Source: Pseudoduganella rivuli (GTDB taxonomy: Bacteria > Pseudomonadota > Gammaproteobacteria > Burkholderiales > Burkholderiaceae_D). Taken from it: a stretch of DNA of 64,000 bases. Each line of letters starts with the position of its first letter. The stretch's first letter is position 1. Shown here piece by piece: positions 44,171 to 53,619 of this stretch. Position numbers and translations under genes: made by a program. The notes beneath the pieces were generated by a model. That model was not told the origin of the DNA. It did no database searches and saw nothing but the letters and a program-made list of their open reading frames with translations. Location of the stretch: NCBI RefSeq assembly GCF_009674485.1, contig NZ_WKJJ01000006.1, positions 300,848 to 364,847 on the forward strand, given 5' to 3'.

Positions 44171-46521
44171 GCGACGAACGACATGGGGACATGAATGGCG
44201 ACCTGAGCCAGTTTTCCATGCAGGAGCTGTTCCGCATGGAAGCGGACGCGCAAACCATGATCCTCACAGACGGCTTGCTGGCGGTCGAACGCACGGGCGC
44301 CGATGCCTCCGCGGTCGAACCGATGATGCGCGCGGCGCACTCGATCAAGGGCGCGGCGGCCATCGTGGGACTCGATGCCGTGGTGCAGCTGGCGCATGCA
44401 ATGGAAGACGCCTTCGTCTCCGCCCAGCATGGCAAACTGAAGCTGACGCCGAACCGCGTCGACGTGCTGCTGGCCGGGGTCGACCTGGTGCTGCAAGTGT
44501 CGCGCCTCGACGATGCCGGCGTCGCGCCCTGGCTGGCCGCCAACAGCGCGCTGTTCCAGAAGACGCTCGGTGCGATCCAGGGTATCGCGTTCCTGCCGGA
44601 GCCGCTGGACTTGCCGCCTGTATTTGCCGCGCCGTCCGGCATCGCTGCGCCGCCTGTCGCTGCCCCTGCACCTGTACCGGCGCCGGCGCCTGCCGAGGTG
44701 GCGCCGGAAGCGGCGTCCGGCAACACGGAAGCGCCGGCGCCCACTGCCGACAGCGACGAACCGACGCAGGCGCCGGGCGGCCGCCCTGCCCCGCTGAAAT
44801 CCGCGCAATCGTTCGACCGCCTGCTGTCGCTGGCCAGCGAAGCGCGTATCCATGCGCACCAGATGCATCCGCTGCTGCACGCCATGCAGCGCTTCAAGCG
44901 CAGCCAGTCCAGCCTGTTTTCCGTGATCGAGCAATTGCATGAAGCGATCTCCGTCAGCCAGGATCCGGCGCTGAAGGAAAAATCGCTGATGGCGCTGCAA
45001 AAAGCGCAGCCGCTGAAGCAATTCGTGTTGGAACACATTGCCGAATTTGAAAACTGGGAACGCAAGCTGCTCAACGTGTCGCAAAACATGGTCGACGAAG
45101 TGCTGGCCATGCGCATGCGCCCGTTCCGCGATGGCGTCATGCACTTTCCCCGCATGGTGCGCGACCTGGCGCGCAGCCTGAGCAAGGATGTGCAGTTGCG
45201 CATCGTGGGGGAAGATACGCTGGTCGACCGCGACATCCTGGCCCGCATCGAAAGTCCGCTGAACCATATCCTGCGCAATGCCGTCGACCATGGCATGGAA
45301 GCGCCGATCGACCGCGCCGCCGCCGGCAAACCGCCGTGCGGCACCGTGGTGATGGAGGCGCGCCACCGTGCCGGCATGCTGTCGATTGAAATCAGCGACG
45401 ATGGGCGGGGCGTCGACCTGGAAAAAATCCGCCGCACCGTGGTGGAACGCAAATTGGCCAGCCAGGCAATGGCCCAGGCGATGTCGCCGGCGGAATTGAT
45501 GGAGTTCCTATTCCTGCCCGCCTTCAGCCTGAAGGAAAACACCACAGAAATTTCCGGCCGTGGCGTCGGTCTCGACATCGTGCACGATACGATCCGCGAC
45601 CAGAATGGCACGGTACGCATCGAGTCCGAGCTGGGCAAAGGCTTTACCACTCACATCACATTGCCGCTGACGCAATCGATCGTGCGCGCGCTGGTGGTCG
45701 ACATCAAGGGCGAAGCCTATGCCATCCCCATCGTCAAGGTCGAACGCGTCATCAAGGTGCCGCAGGGCGCCATCCATACGCTGGAAAATAAACAGTTCTT
45801 CGATCACGGCGGCGAACACCTGGGGCTGGTGTCGGCGTCGCAAGTGCTGGAACTGGGGGACAGCAGCGCCGCCGAAGAGGAGTTGCCGGTGGTGGTGATC
45901 GGCACGGGTGCGCGCCGCTTTGCCATGGTGGTCGACGCGATCCGGGGCGAAGAGAGCCTGGCGGTGCAGGCGATCGACCCGATTTTCGGCAAGATGCGCG
46001 ACATCTCCGCCGCCGCCCTGCTCGACAACGGCGAACCGGTGCTGATCCTCGACGTGCCGGATTTGCTGCTGTCGATCGACAAGCTGCTGCACGAAGGCGC
46101 CCTGCACCAGCTGGCGCGCGCGGGCCACGCGGAGCGGCGCCGCATGAAACGCATCCTGGTGGTGGACGACTCGTTGACGGTGCGTGAAATGGAGCGCAAG
46201 CTGCTGACAGGGCGCGGCTTTGAAGTCGACATCGCCATCGACGGCATCGATGGCTGGAACGTGGTGCGCAGCGGCGAATACGACCTCGTTATCACGGACG
46301 TCGACATGCCGCGCATGGACGGCATCGAACTGGTATCGCTGATCAAGAAAGACATCCACTTGCACAAGGTGCCCGTGATGATCGTGTCGTACAAGGACCG
46401 GCCGGAAGACCGCGCGCGCGGCATGACGGCCGGCGCCGACTATTACCTGACCAAGGGCAGTTTCCATGACGAGACCCTGCTCGACGCCGTTGCGGACTTG
46501 ATCGGAGAGGCCCACAAATGA
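44167..46521 (+). CDS. wspE: Hybrid chemotaxis histidine kinase WspE (CheA-CheY fusion)
   Basis: The 784-residue kinase has an Hpt domain with H58 (AAHSIKGAAA), then a Pro/Ala-rich linker at about 165-205. Dimerisation helices and a CheA-type ATPase follow (NAVDHGMEAPIDRAAAGKP, DDGRGVDLEKIRR, GRGVGLDIVHDTI), then a CheW-like regulatory domain. It ends in a receiver with D711 in LVITDVDMPRMDG. WspE autophosphorylates and passes phosphate to the diguanylate cyclase WspR and the methylesterase WspF. The TTG start at 44167 fits GAGGAG and the overlap with wspD. All catalytic boxes look intact. Confidence 0.93.
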   Translation: MSDERHGDMNGDLSQFSMQELFRMEADAQTMILTDGLLAVERTGADASAVEPMMRAAHSIKGAAAIVGLDAVVQLAHAMEDAFVSAQHGKLKLTPNRVDVLLAGVDLVLQVSRLDDAGVAPWLAANSALFQKTLGAIQGIAFLPEPLDLPPVFAAPSGIAAPPVAAPAPVPAPAPAEVAPEAASGNTEAPAPTADSDEPTQAPGGRPAPLKSAQSFDRLLSLASEARIHAHQMHPLLHAMQRFKRSQSSLFSVIEQLHEAISVSQDPALKEKSLMALQKAQPLKQFVLEHIAEFENWERKLLNVSQNMVDEVLAMRMRPFRDGVMHFPRMVRDLARSLSKDVQLRIVGEDTLVDRDILARIESPLNHILRNAVDHGMEAPIDRAAAGKPPCGTVVMEARHRAGMLSIEISDDGRGVDLEKIRRTVVERKLASQAMAQAMSPAELMEFLFLPAFSLKENTTEISGRGVGLDIVHDTIRDQNGTVRIESELGKGFTTHITLPLTQSIVRALVVDIKGEAYAIPIVKVERVIKVPQGAIHTLENKQFFDHGGEHLGLVSASQVLELGDSSAAEEELPVVVIGTGARRFAMVVDAIRGEESLAVQAIDPIFGKMRDISAAALLDNGEPVLILDVPDLLLSIDKLLHEGALHQLARAGHAERRRMKRILVVDDSLTVREMERKLLTGRGFEVDIAIDGIDGWNVVRSGEYDLVITDVDMPRMDGIELVSLIKKDIHLHKVPVMIVSYKDRPEDRARGMTAGADYYLTKGSFHDETLLDAVADLIGEAHK

Positions 46522-47543
46522 AGATCGGAATCGCCAACGATGTCGCCATGGCCGCCGAAGCGCTGCGTCGCGTGGTGGCCAGCACGGCCGAACACCAGGT
46601 GGTGTGGATCGCCCGCACCGGCGTGGAAGCGGTGCGCCTGTGCGCGGAAAACCGTCCCGACCTGGTGTTGATGGATTTGAACATGCCGGAGCTCGACGGC
46701 GTGGAAGCCACGCGCCGCATCATGGAACAGAGCCCGTGCGCGATCCTGGTGGTCACGGGACGGCCGCAGGACAGCGTCAACCAGGTGTTCCGTGCACTGG
46801 GCGCCGGGGCGCTGGACGTCACCGCCACGCCGATGTTGCAGGGCAAGGCGGATGGCGCCACGGAATTGCTGGCCAAGATCCGCACCATGGACAAGCTGAT
46901 TCGCCACAGCGGCGGCAATCAATCCATGCAGCCGCGCAGCCCCACTGCCGCGCCGGAACCGCGCGATCCGGGCATCACGCGGCTGGTGGCGATCGGCGCC
47001 TCGACCGGCGGCCCGGTGGCCGTGTCGAAAATCCTGGCGGGATGGGCGCCGCCGCCCGGCTGCGCCATCGTGGTCGTGCAGCATATCGATGAAAACTTTG
47101 CCGACCATTTCGCCCGCTGGCTGGGCGAGCAGCTGACCATCCCGGTACGCGTGATCGACGACGGCGACGGCCTGTGTCATGGCGTGGTGCTGGTGGCCAA
47201 GAGCAACGACCACCTGGTACTGGATAAAGACTATCGCTTGGGTTACGATGCAGCACCAAGGGATTACGCCTATCGTCCATCCGTCGACGTGTTTTTCCGG
47301 TGTGTGGCGCGCCATTTTCGCGGGGATGCCGTAGGGGTTTTACTTACCGGCATGGGCCGCGATGGTGCGGAAGGGTTGCTGGCGATGCGCCAGGCAGGTC
47401 ATACCACCATCGCGCAAGACCAGGCCACCAGCGCGGTATATGGGATGCCGCGCGCCGCCGTCGAACTGGATGCCGCGCAGATGGTTCTGCCGCTGGACAA
47501 GATTGGGCCGATGTTACGCAGTACGACCGGCAGCCGCAGCTAA
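46518..47543 (+). CDS. wspF: CheB-type methylesterase WspF
   Basis: The 341-residue protein has a receiver domain (D53 in LVLMDLNMPELDG) and a C-terminal methylesterase. The esterase nucleophile is S162 in IGASTGGP, with VVVQHIDENFA carrying the catalytic His and LLTGMGRDGAEGL the catalytic Asp. WspF removes methyl groups from WspA and so damps the pathway. In Pseudomonas, loss of WspF locks WspR on and gives wrinkly, biofilm-forming colonies. It overlaps wspE by 4 bp. The gene is full length here. Confidence 0.94.
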   Translation: MKIGIANDVAMAAEALRRVVASTAEHQVVWIARTGVEAVRLCAENRPDLVLMDLNMPELDGVEATRRIMEQSPCAILVVTGRPQDSVNQVFRALGAGALDVTATPMLQGKADGATELLAKIRTMDKLIRHSGGNQSMQPRSPTAAPEPRDPGITRLVAIGASTGGPVAVSKILAGWAPPPGCAIVVVQHIDENFADHFARWLGEQLTIPVRVIDDGDGLCHGVVLVAKSNDHLVLDKDYRLGYDAAPRDYAYRPSVDVFFRCVARHFRGDAVGVLLTGMGRDGAEGLLAMRQAGHTTIAQDQATSAVYGMPRAAVELDAAQMVLPLDKIGPMLRSTTGSRS

Positions 47544-47596
47544 CGGGTATCCGATACCTGCTCAAGAGCGTCCGGCGCATAACCAAAGAGAATTAC

Positions 47597-48658
47597 ATGT
47601 CTGACATTACGTTGCCCGGCAACGCGCCGCAGCCGCTGCCTCCGCCACAGTTGCAGCCGGATCCGGATCCCGGCCTGACTGTTTTCAAAGTCCGCGTCCT
47701 GCTGGTGGACGACCAGCTGATTATTGTCGAAGCCGTGCGCCGCATGCTGAGCGAACAGGCGGACATCGAATTCCACTACGTGACCGATTCCAGCCTGGCG
47801 GCCCAGGCGGCGGCCCAGTTGCATCCGACCGTCATCCTGCAAGACCTGGTGATGCCGAACATCGATGGTTTTGGCCTGATCAAGCAATACCGTGACGATG
47901 AAATGTTGCGCCATGTGCCAGTGATCGTGCTGTCGGCCAAGGAAGATCCGAAACTCAAGGCGCACAGCTTTGCCGTGGGCGCCAACGATTACATCGTCAA
48001 GCTGCCCGACAAGCTGGAATTGCTGGCGCGCGTGCGCTACCACTCGAATGCGCACATCAGCCGCCTGCAGCGCGACCAGGCGTTCCGCTTCCTGCGCGAA
48101 AGCCAGAAGCAGCTGGCGGACGCCAATATTGAATTGCAAAAACTTGCCGCGCTCGACGGCTTGACGGGGATCGCCAACCGCCGCCGTTTCGACGATTCCA
48201 TGCGGGTGGAATGGCAACGCGGGCAACGCGACCGCCAGCCGCTGTCGCTCCTGATGTGCGACATCGACTTCTTCAAGCAATACAACGACGCGTATGGCCA
48301 CCTCAGCGGCGACCTGTGCCTGAAAAAAGCCGCGGCCGTGCTGACCGAGCACTTGAAACGCCCCGCCGACCTGGCAGCCCGCTATGGCGGTGAAGAATTT
48401 GCGATCGTGCTGCCGGATACGCCGCTGGAGGGCGCCCGGATCGTGGCGCAGGAATGCGTGCGCCACCTGGAACAGCTGCGCATCGCGCACAGCGGCTCGC
48501 CGCATGGCGTGGTGACGATGTCGGTCGGCGTGGCCAGCGTGGTGCCGACGCCGGAATCGAGTGTGGAAGACCTGGTGGCCAGCGCAGACAGCGCGCTGTA
48601 CGCGGCCAAGCGCGGCGGCCGTAATCAGGTGGCGGCAGCAGGAGAAGCAACAGCCTGA
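47597..48658 (+). CDS. wspR: Diguanylate cyclase response regulator WspR
   Basis: WspR makes cyclic di-GMP when phosphorylated by WspE. The 353-residue protein has a Pro-rich head of about 30 residues, then a receiver with D83 in VILQDLVMPNIDG. A short stalk helix leads to a GGDEF domain with an active GGEEF at 264-268. An inhibitory I-site RPAD lies at 255-258, five residues upstream, so product feedback is expected. It starts 53 bp after wspF with AAAGAG upstream. It closes the wsp operon, which is followed by a palindromic repeat and convergent murB. Confidence 0.94.
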   Translation: MSDITLPGNAPQPLPPPQLQPDPDPGLTVFKVRVLLVDDQLIIVEAVRRMLSEQADIEFHYVTDSSLAAQAAAQLHPTVILQDLVMPNIDGFGLIKQYRDDEMLRHVPVIVLSAKEDPKLKAHSFAVGANDYIVKLPDKLELLARVRYHSNAHISRLQRDQAFRFLRESQKQLADANIELQKLAALDGLTGIANRRRFDDSMRVEWQRGQRDRQPLSLLMCDIDFFKQYNDAYGHLSGDLCLKKAAAVLTEHLKRPADLAARYGGEEFAIVLPDTPLEGARIVAQECVRHLEQLRIAHSGSPHGVVTMSVGVASVVPTPESSVEDLVASADSALYAAKRGGRNQVAAAGEATA

Positions 48659-48703
48659 CCCCATGCCGGGCAACCGCCGTCCAGAAAAACGCGCCCAAAA
48701 ATC

Positions 48704-48736
48704 CGTAGGGCGGTTTTGCGCAAGCAAAGCCGCCAA
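48704..48736. repeat. Dispersed palindromic repeat, copy 3
   Basis: GTAGGGCGGTTTTGC and GCAAAGCCGCC form a hairpin that is the reverse complement of the units at 17043 and 7958. It lies between convergent wspR and murB, the third such junction in this window. Confidence 0.75.
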
Positions 48737-48749
48737 GCCCCCGCCAACG

Positions 48750-49778
48750 TCAAACAAACACCGGCTCAGGCTCCAGCAACACGCCATAACGCGCCTGCAC
48801 ATCCGCCTGGATCGCCCGCGCCAGCGCCTGCACTTCCGCCCCCGTGGCGCCGCCCCGGTTGACCAGCACCAGCGCCTGCTTTTCATACACGCCGGCATTG
48901 CCCAGCGCGCGCCCTTTCCACCCGCACTGGTCGATCAGCCATCCGGCCGCCAGCTTTTCCGTGCCATCGGCCTGCCGGTGATGCACCAGCGCCGGGAATT
49001 GCGTCAGCAGGCGCTCGCAGGCATCGGCTGTCACCACCGGATTCTTGAAGAAACTGCCCGCATTGCCGATGTCGGCCGGATCCGGCAACTTGCGGCGGCG
49101 CACGGCAATCACGGTATCGGCCACGTCGCGCGCCGTCGGCGCCGTCAGCCCCTGCGCCGCAACCGCCTGCGCCAGTTCCGCATAGCGCAAATTCGGCGTC
49201 CAGGCCTTGGGCAGTGCAAACGTCACATCGACAATGATCAGTTGTTTACCTGCTTGCTGCTTGAAAATGCTGTCGCGATAGGCGAAACGGCACGCTTCGC
49301 GGTCCATCGTGACGAATTGCCCTGTGGCGGGGTCGAATGCCGTCAGGCTGTGGAAATAATCCTTGGTTTCCGCGCCATAGGCGCCGATATTCTGGATCGG
49401 CGCGGCGCCCACGGTGCCGGGGATCAGCGACAGGTTTTCCAGGCCAGGCATGCCCTGTTCGATCGTCCACTGGACGAAGCCATGCCAGTTTTCGCCGGCG
49501 GCGGCGCGCACGTGGTGATGGGTGTCCGTCCCTGCCAGCACATCCTTGCCTTGCAGCGCAATGTGCAGCACCAGGCCGTTGAAATCCCCCGTCAGCAGCA
49601 AATTGCTGCCGCCGCCCAGCACCAGGCGCGGCATGGCGGCCAGTTCCGGATCGGCCAGCGCCGCCTGCAATTGCGCGCCGGACTCCACCCGCAAATACGC
49701 GGAAGCATGGGCGGCAATGCCGAAAGTATTGAGTGACGTAAGGGGAAAAGCGTGAACGATGGGGAGATTTTCTTGCAT
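48750..49778 (-). CDS. murB: UDP-N-acetylmuramate dehydrogenase (UDP-N-acetylenolpyruvoylglucosamine reductase)
   Basis: MurB reduces UDP-GlcNAc-enolpyruvate with NADPH in peptidoglycan synthesis. The 342-residue protein is the type I form: an FAD-binding half ([41 protein letters not shown]) and the later catalytic parts YRDSIFK (Arg/Lys), GSFFKNPVV (Ser) and the closing LEPEPVFV (Glu). Type I has the extra tyrosine loop present here. Convergent with wspR; divergent from yajQ with about 130 bp between, where TATAGT at the minus -10 position is plausible. Confidence 0.95.
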   Translation of the reverse strand: MQENLPIVHAFPLTSLNTFGIAAHASAYLRVESGAQLQAALADPELAAMPRLVLGGGSNLLLTGDFNGLVLHIALQGKDVLAGTDTHHHVRAAAGENWHGFVQWTIEQGMPGLENLSLIPGTVGAAPIQNIGAYGAETKDYFHSLTAFDPATGQFVTMDREACRFAYRDSIFKQQAGKQLIIVDVTFALPKAWTPNLRYAELAQAVAAQGLTAPTARDVADTVIAVRRRKLPDPADIGNAGSFFKNPVVTADACERLLTQFPALVHHRQADGTEKLAAGWLIDQCGWKGRALGNAGVYEKQALVLVNRGGATGAEVQALARAIQADVQARYGVLLEPEPVFV

Positions 49779-49911
49779 GGCTGACCGAGTAATTTGGTCA
49801 ATTATAGTGCCATCCCAACAAAAACGACCGAGCGTTCGGGCCGTTGTCCGTTAAAATGGCACATCTTTGCGGCTGCCCTCTTGCCGCAGCATTAATATTA
49901 AAGGATTTATC

Positions 49912-50397
49912 ATGCCGTCGTTTGATGTTGTCTCCGAAGCCGACATGATCGAAGTGCGTAATGCCGTCGATCAGTCCAACAAGGAAATCTCTACCCGTTT
50001 TGACTTCAAAGGCAGCGATGCCCGCGTCGAACAAAAGGAAAACGATTTGACCGCGTTTGCCGATTCCGACTTCCAGCTGAGCCAGGTACGCGACGTCCTG
50101 ACCAACAAGCTGGCCAAGCGCAAGGTCGATGTGCGCTTCCTGGATGAAGGCAAGGTCGAGAAAATCGGCGGCGACAAGGTCAAGCAAGTCATCAAGGTCA
50201 AGAACGGCCTGGACACCGACACGGCGAAAAAGATCACCAAGGTCATCAAGGAAAGCAAGATGAAGGTGCAAGCCAGCATCCAGGGCGAAACCGTGCGCGT
50301 TTCCGGCGCCAAGCGCGACGACCTGCAAGCGGCGATGCAATTGCTGCGCAAGGATGTACCGGACACCCCGCTGGAATTCAATAATTTCCGCGACTAA
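49912..50397 (+). CDS. yajQ: YajQ-family nucleotide-binding protein
   Basis: The 161-residue protein matches YajQ (163 residues in E. coli) throughout: [45 protein letters not shown] and [15 protein letters not shown] [15 protein letters not shown]. YajQ proteins bind nucleotides or tRNA, and in Xanthomonas and Pseudomonas a member binds cyclic di-GMP to control transcription. The start at 49912 is set by AAAGGA; an upstream frame extension is non-conserved. It follows the wsp operon by just over 1.2 kb, but cyclic di-GMP binding here is by family only. Confidence 0.93.
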   Translation: MPSFDVVSEADMIEVRNAVDQSNKEISTRFDFKGSDARVEQKENDLTAFADSDFQLSQVRDVLTNKLAKRKVDVRFLDEGKVEKIGGDKVKQVIKVKNGLDTDTAKKITKVIKESKMKVQASIQGETVRVSGAKRDDLQAAMQLLRKDVPDTPLEFNNFRD

Positions 50398-50469
50398 CCT
50401 TTCCACCTCCATGCACCGTTAAGCAGGGCCAAATGCGGCCCTGCTGCTTCACGTAGTTTAAGGACAGTA

Positions 50470-51729
50470 ATGAAACGAGTTGACGACTTCCGCCTGCGTT
50501 TTGGCGACAAGGAATATGTGCCCATCATGATCGGCGGCATGGGCGTGGATATCTCCACGGCCGGACTGGCGCTGGAAGCTGCCCGCCTGGGCGGCATCGG
50601 GCATATCTCGGACGCCATGGTGGAAGACGTGTCGGACCGCCGCTTCGACACCACCTTCGTCAAGGATAAGACCAAGCTGTACAAGCACAACATCCTGAAC
50701 ATGGACAAGTCCAGCGTGCAGTTCGACCTGGAACGCCTGGCTGAAGCGCAGCGCCTGCACATCGGCCGCACCATGGAAGCGAAAAAAGGTCCCGGCCTGA
50801 TCTTCGTGAACTGCATGGAAAAGCTGACCATGAACGGCCCGAAAGAAACCCTGCGCACGCGCCTGAACGCGGCGCTGGACGCGGGCATCGACGGCATCAC
50901 GCTGTCGGCCGGCCTGCACTTCGGCTCGTTCGCGCTGATGGCGGACCACCCGCGCTTCCGCGAAGCCAAACTGGGCATCATCGTGTCGTCCGTGCGCGCG
51001 CTGCAAATCTTCCTGCGCAAAAATGCCAAACTGGACCGCCTGCCGGACTACGTGATCGTCGAAGGCCCGCTGGCCGGCGGCCACCTGGGCTTCGGCCTGG
51101 ATGACTGGAAAGAATTCGACTTGCACGTGATCACGCAGGAAGTCCTCGACTACCTGAAAAAAGAAGGGCTGAGCATTCCCGTGATCGCCGCGGGCGGCGT
51201 CTTCACGGGCAGCGACGCCGTATCGTTCCTGGAAATGGGCGCGGCCGGCGTGCAGGTGGCCACCCGCTTCACCGTCACCAAGGAATGCGGCTTGCCGGAC
51301 AAGGTCAAGCAGGAATATTTCAAGGCCAGCGAAGAAGACATCATCGTCAACGGCGTGTCGCCGACCGGTTACCCGATGCGCATGCTGAAGAACACCCCCG
51401 CCATTGGCGCCGGCATCCGCCCGGGCTGCGAATCGTATGGCTACCTGCTCGATGCGTCCGGCAACTGCGCGTACATCAATTCGTACAACCGCGAAGTGCT
51501 GGCCAATAACGGCAGCGACAAGGGCATTTCCGTGATGGACAAGACCTGTCTGTGCACGCACATGCGCAATTTCAATTGCTGGACGTGCGGCCACTACACC
51601 TACCGCCTCAAGGATACGTCGCACAAGCTGCCAAACGGCGACTACCAGTTGCTGAGCGCGGAGCACGTGTTCAAGGACTACCAGTTCAGCACGGACAATA
51701 CTATTGCCTTGCCTGAGAAAGAACTCTAA
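50470..51729 (+). CDS. Nitronate monooxygenase (2-nitropropane dioxygenase-like)
   Basis: The 419-residue TIM-barrel FMN enzyme has IMIGGMGVDISTAGLALEAARLGGIGHI at the N-terminus and VEGPLAGGHLGFGLDD with the active-site His. IPVIAAGGVFTGSDAVSFLEMGAAGVQVATRF forms the phosphate-binding part. Family enzymes oxidise alkyl nitronates or propionate-3-nitronate. Unlike the shorter bacterial forms (about 320), it has a C-terminal extension with a Cys cluster (DKTCLCTHMRNFNCWTCG), suggestive of a metal or iron-sulfur site. AAGGACAG lies before the ATG. It ends in a strong terminator. Confidence 0.88.
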   Translation: MKRVDDFRLRFGDKEYVPIMIGGMGVDISTAGLALEAARLGGIGHISDAMVEDVSDRRFDTTFVKDKTKLYKHNILNMDKSSVQFDLERLAEAQRLHIGRTMEAKKGPGLIFVNCMEKLTMNGPKETLRTRLNAALDAGIDGITLSAGLHFGSFALMADHPRFREAKLGIIVSSVRALQIFLRKNAKLDRLPDYVIVEGPLAGGHLGFGLDDWKEFDLHVITQEVLDYLKKEGLSIPVIAAGGVFTGSDAVSFLEMGAAGVQVATRFTVTKECGLPDKVKQEYFKASEEDIIVNGVSPTGYPMRMLKNTPAIGAGIRPGCESYGYLLDASGNCAYINSYNREVLANNGSDKGISVMDKTCLCTHMRNFNCWTCGHYTYRLKDTSHKLPNGDYQLLSAEHVFKDYQFSTDNTIALPEKEL

Positions 51730-51773
51730 TTCGTTTGCGGTTGAACGTGAAATGAATTAATGCGGCACGCAAC

Positions 51774-51805
51774 AAAAAAGGCGCTTCGGTTGAAGCGCCT
51801 TTTTT
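51774..51805. terminator. Bidirectional terminator between convergent genes
   Basis: AAAAAAGGCGCTTC and GAAGCGCCTTTTTT (14-bp arms) flank GGTT. It ends both the nitronate monooxygenase gene and the convergent DHH phosphoesterase gene. Confidence 0.93.
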
Positions 51806-51823
51806 ATTGGGATGCGGGAGGGA

Positions 51824-52756
51824 TCAGCCTTCGCTGGTAATGCGCTGGATCAGCGCGCCCAGCACGTCTTCCGCCATTTCATTATCGACCTGGCACGTAC
51901 CCGCATTTTCATGGCCGCCGCCGCCATATTCCAGCATCAGCGCGCCGATGTTGGTTTTCGACGTGCGGTTCAGGATGGATTTGCCGGTGGCGAACACGGT
52001 GTTCTGGTTTTTCAGGCCCCACAGCACGTGGATGGAAATGTTCGTATCCGGGAACAGCGCATAAATGATGAAACGGTTACCGGCGAAAATCGTTTCCTCG
52101 TTGCGCAAATCCAGCACCACCAGGTTTTTATGCACGGTGGCGCAGCGCAGGATCTGTTCCTTGCATTTTTCGCTGTGGTCGAAATACAGGTCCTTGCGCT
52201 CTTTCACGTCCGGCAAGTCCATGATTTCCGCGATGGTGTGATTACGGCAGTAATCGATCAAGTCCATCATCAGGTTGTAGTTCGAGATGCGGAAGTCGCG
52301 GAAGCGGCCCAGGCCGGTACGGGCATCCATCAGGAAGTTCAGCAAATCCCAGCCTTGCGGATTCAGCACTTCTTCGCGGTTGAAGCGGGCCGAGTCGCCT
52401 TTGTCGACCGCCGCCATCATGTCGTCCCACGATGCCGGGAACGCGGCGCGGCCGCCGTAATAGTCGTACACCACGCGCGCCGCCGATGGGGCGCTCGGAT
52501 GAATGATGTGGTTGTTGCGCTCACCCGTATTGCGGATGGTTTCCGACAGGTGGTGGTCGAATGCCAGGTGTACGCCTGCGGCATACGGCAGGTTGGTCGT
52601 GATGTCCCGGTCGCTGACGGCGATTTTGCCATCCTGCATATCCTTCGGGTGCACGAACAGGATATCGTCGATCATGTCCAGGTGCTTCAAGAGCACCGCG
52701 CAGACCAGTCCATCGAAGTCGCTGCGGGTAACCAGGCGATATTTATTTGCTGACAT
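51824..52756 (-). CDS. DHH/DHHA1 phosphoesterase-like protein
   Basis: The 310-residue protein resembles exopolyphosphatase/NrnA-type DHH enzymes. It has TRSDFDGLVCAVLL (first Asp cluster), VHLAFDHHLSE (the DHH motif) and a C-terminal GGGGHENAGTC, the DHHA1 substrate loop. A VDKGDSARF segment supplies another metal ligand. Such enzymes cleave phosphodiester bonds in short nucleotides, cyclic dinucleotide products or polyphosphate; the substrate is not set here. The ATG at 52756 is supported by AAAAGGTG 6 bp upstream; a GTG three codons further 5' is less likely. A link to cyclic di-GMP turnover is possible but unproven. Confidence 0.85.
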   Translation of the reverse strand: MSANKYRLVTRSDFDGLVCAVLLKHLDMIDDILFVHPKDMQDGKIAVSDRDITTNLPYAAGVHLAFDHHLSETIRNTGERNNHIIHPSAPSAARVVYDYYGGRAAFPASWDDMMAAVDKGDSARFNREEVLNPQGWDLLNFLMDARTGLGRFRDFRISNYNLMMDLIDYCRNHTIAEIMDLPDVKERKDLYFDHSEKCKEQILRCATVHKNLVVLDLRNEETIFAGNRFIIYALFPDTNISIHVLWGLKNQNTVFATGKSILNRTSKTNIGALMLEYGGGGHENAGTCQVDNEMAEDVLGALIQRITSEG

Positions 52757-52863
52757 GGAAAACACCTTTTAGTTGAGAAGTAGCTAACATCCCGCATCTC
52801 ATAATGAAGATGCAATAATGAATAATACAACTCAACTCCCTGGCTTGCCCAGTGTCAGCAACA

Positions 52864-53619
52864 TCAATTTGCAATGCGTTGCAGTGCCGCCGCCTCGCGT
52901 GCATGGGCTGTCCGCAGCCACGCACGGTGCGCGGCCAGCAGCGCCAGCAACATGGCGGCGGCGATCCACATCGACCACAGCGTGTGGCTGAGGAAATGCG
53001 CCCCCCGCAATTGTTGCATCCAGCCTACGAGGCCGCCAAACAGCAGCGCCCAGCCCGCCACCGTGGCGGCCTTGCGCGCATCGTGCGGCAGCCAGAAGAC
53101 AGCCAGGCCCACCAGCCATAAGGCGCTGGACGCGTGGCCGCCCGGCAGGCAATGGCCCGCTTCGACCCAGCGCGGAATATGTTCCAGCAAACGGTAATAC
53201 GGCTGGTAGCCGCCATAGCGTTCCAGGTCCCACGGGCAGTGCGAATGGCTGGCGCGCTTCAGCAGCGAAACCACCAGCGGAATCAGCGCCGTGCACAGCG
53301 CCAGCAGCCTGACCCGCAGGCGCCACCACGGCGTCAGCGCGCGGCCGCGCCGCAGTGCATCCCACACCACCGCAGCGATGGGCAGTGCGCCCAGCCCCGT
53401 CAACAGCACCTTCAACGTGCCGTGGCCGAAATGCTCCGTCAGCCACGCGTGCTGCCAGGGGAATTCATGCGTGTGGAAATCGAACATGGCATCGGCCATC
53501 CACACATCCAGCCCGCTGTTCCCTTCGACCAGGATCAGCAATGCAGCCACGACCAGCGCGCCCGCCCACAGGCGCAGCGAGCGGCCGGACAGCAGCGGTT
53601 CAGCCATGGGTGCAGGCAT
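52864..53619 (-). CDS. PAP2-family membrane phosphatase
   Basis: The 251-residue protein has about six membrane helices and the three PAP2 motifs in variant form: LKRASHSHCPWDL, LPGGHASSALWL and RGAHFLSHTLWS. The last His would be the phospho-acceptor. Members with KR...CPW wording act on lipid A or undecaprenyl pyrophosphate. It starts at 53619 (20-bp overlap with eptA) or at 53607 (8-bp overlap), so it is translated with eptA and probably works on the same lipid A or recycles the lipid. It is the last gene of the minus-strand operon. Confidence 0.87.
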   Translation of the reverse strand: MPAPMAEPLLSGRSLRLWAGALVVAALLILVEGNSGLDVWMADAMFDFHTHEFPWQHAWLTEHFGHGTLKVLLTGLGALPIAAVVWDALRRGRALTPWWRLRVRLLALCTALIPLVVSLLKRASHSHCPWDLERYGGYQPYYRLLEHIPRWVEAGHCLPGGHASSALWLVGLAVFWLPHDARKAATVAGWALLFGGLVGWMQQLRGAHFLSHTLWSMWIAAAMLLALLAAHRAWLRTAHAREAAALQRIAN

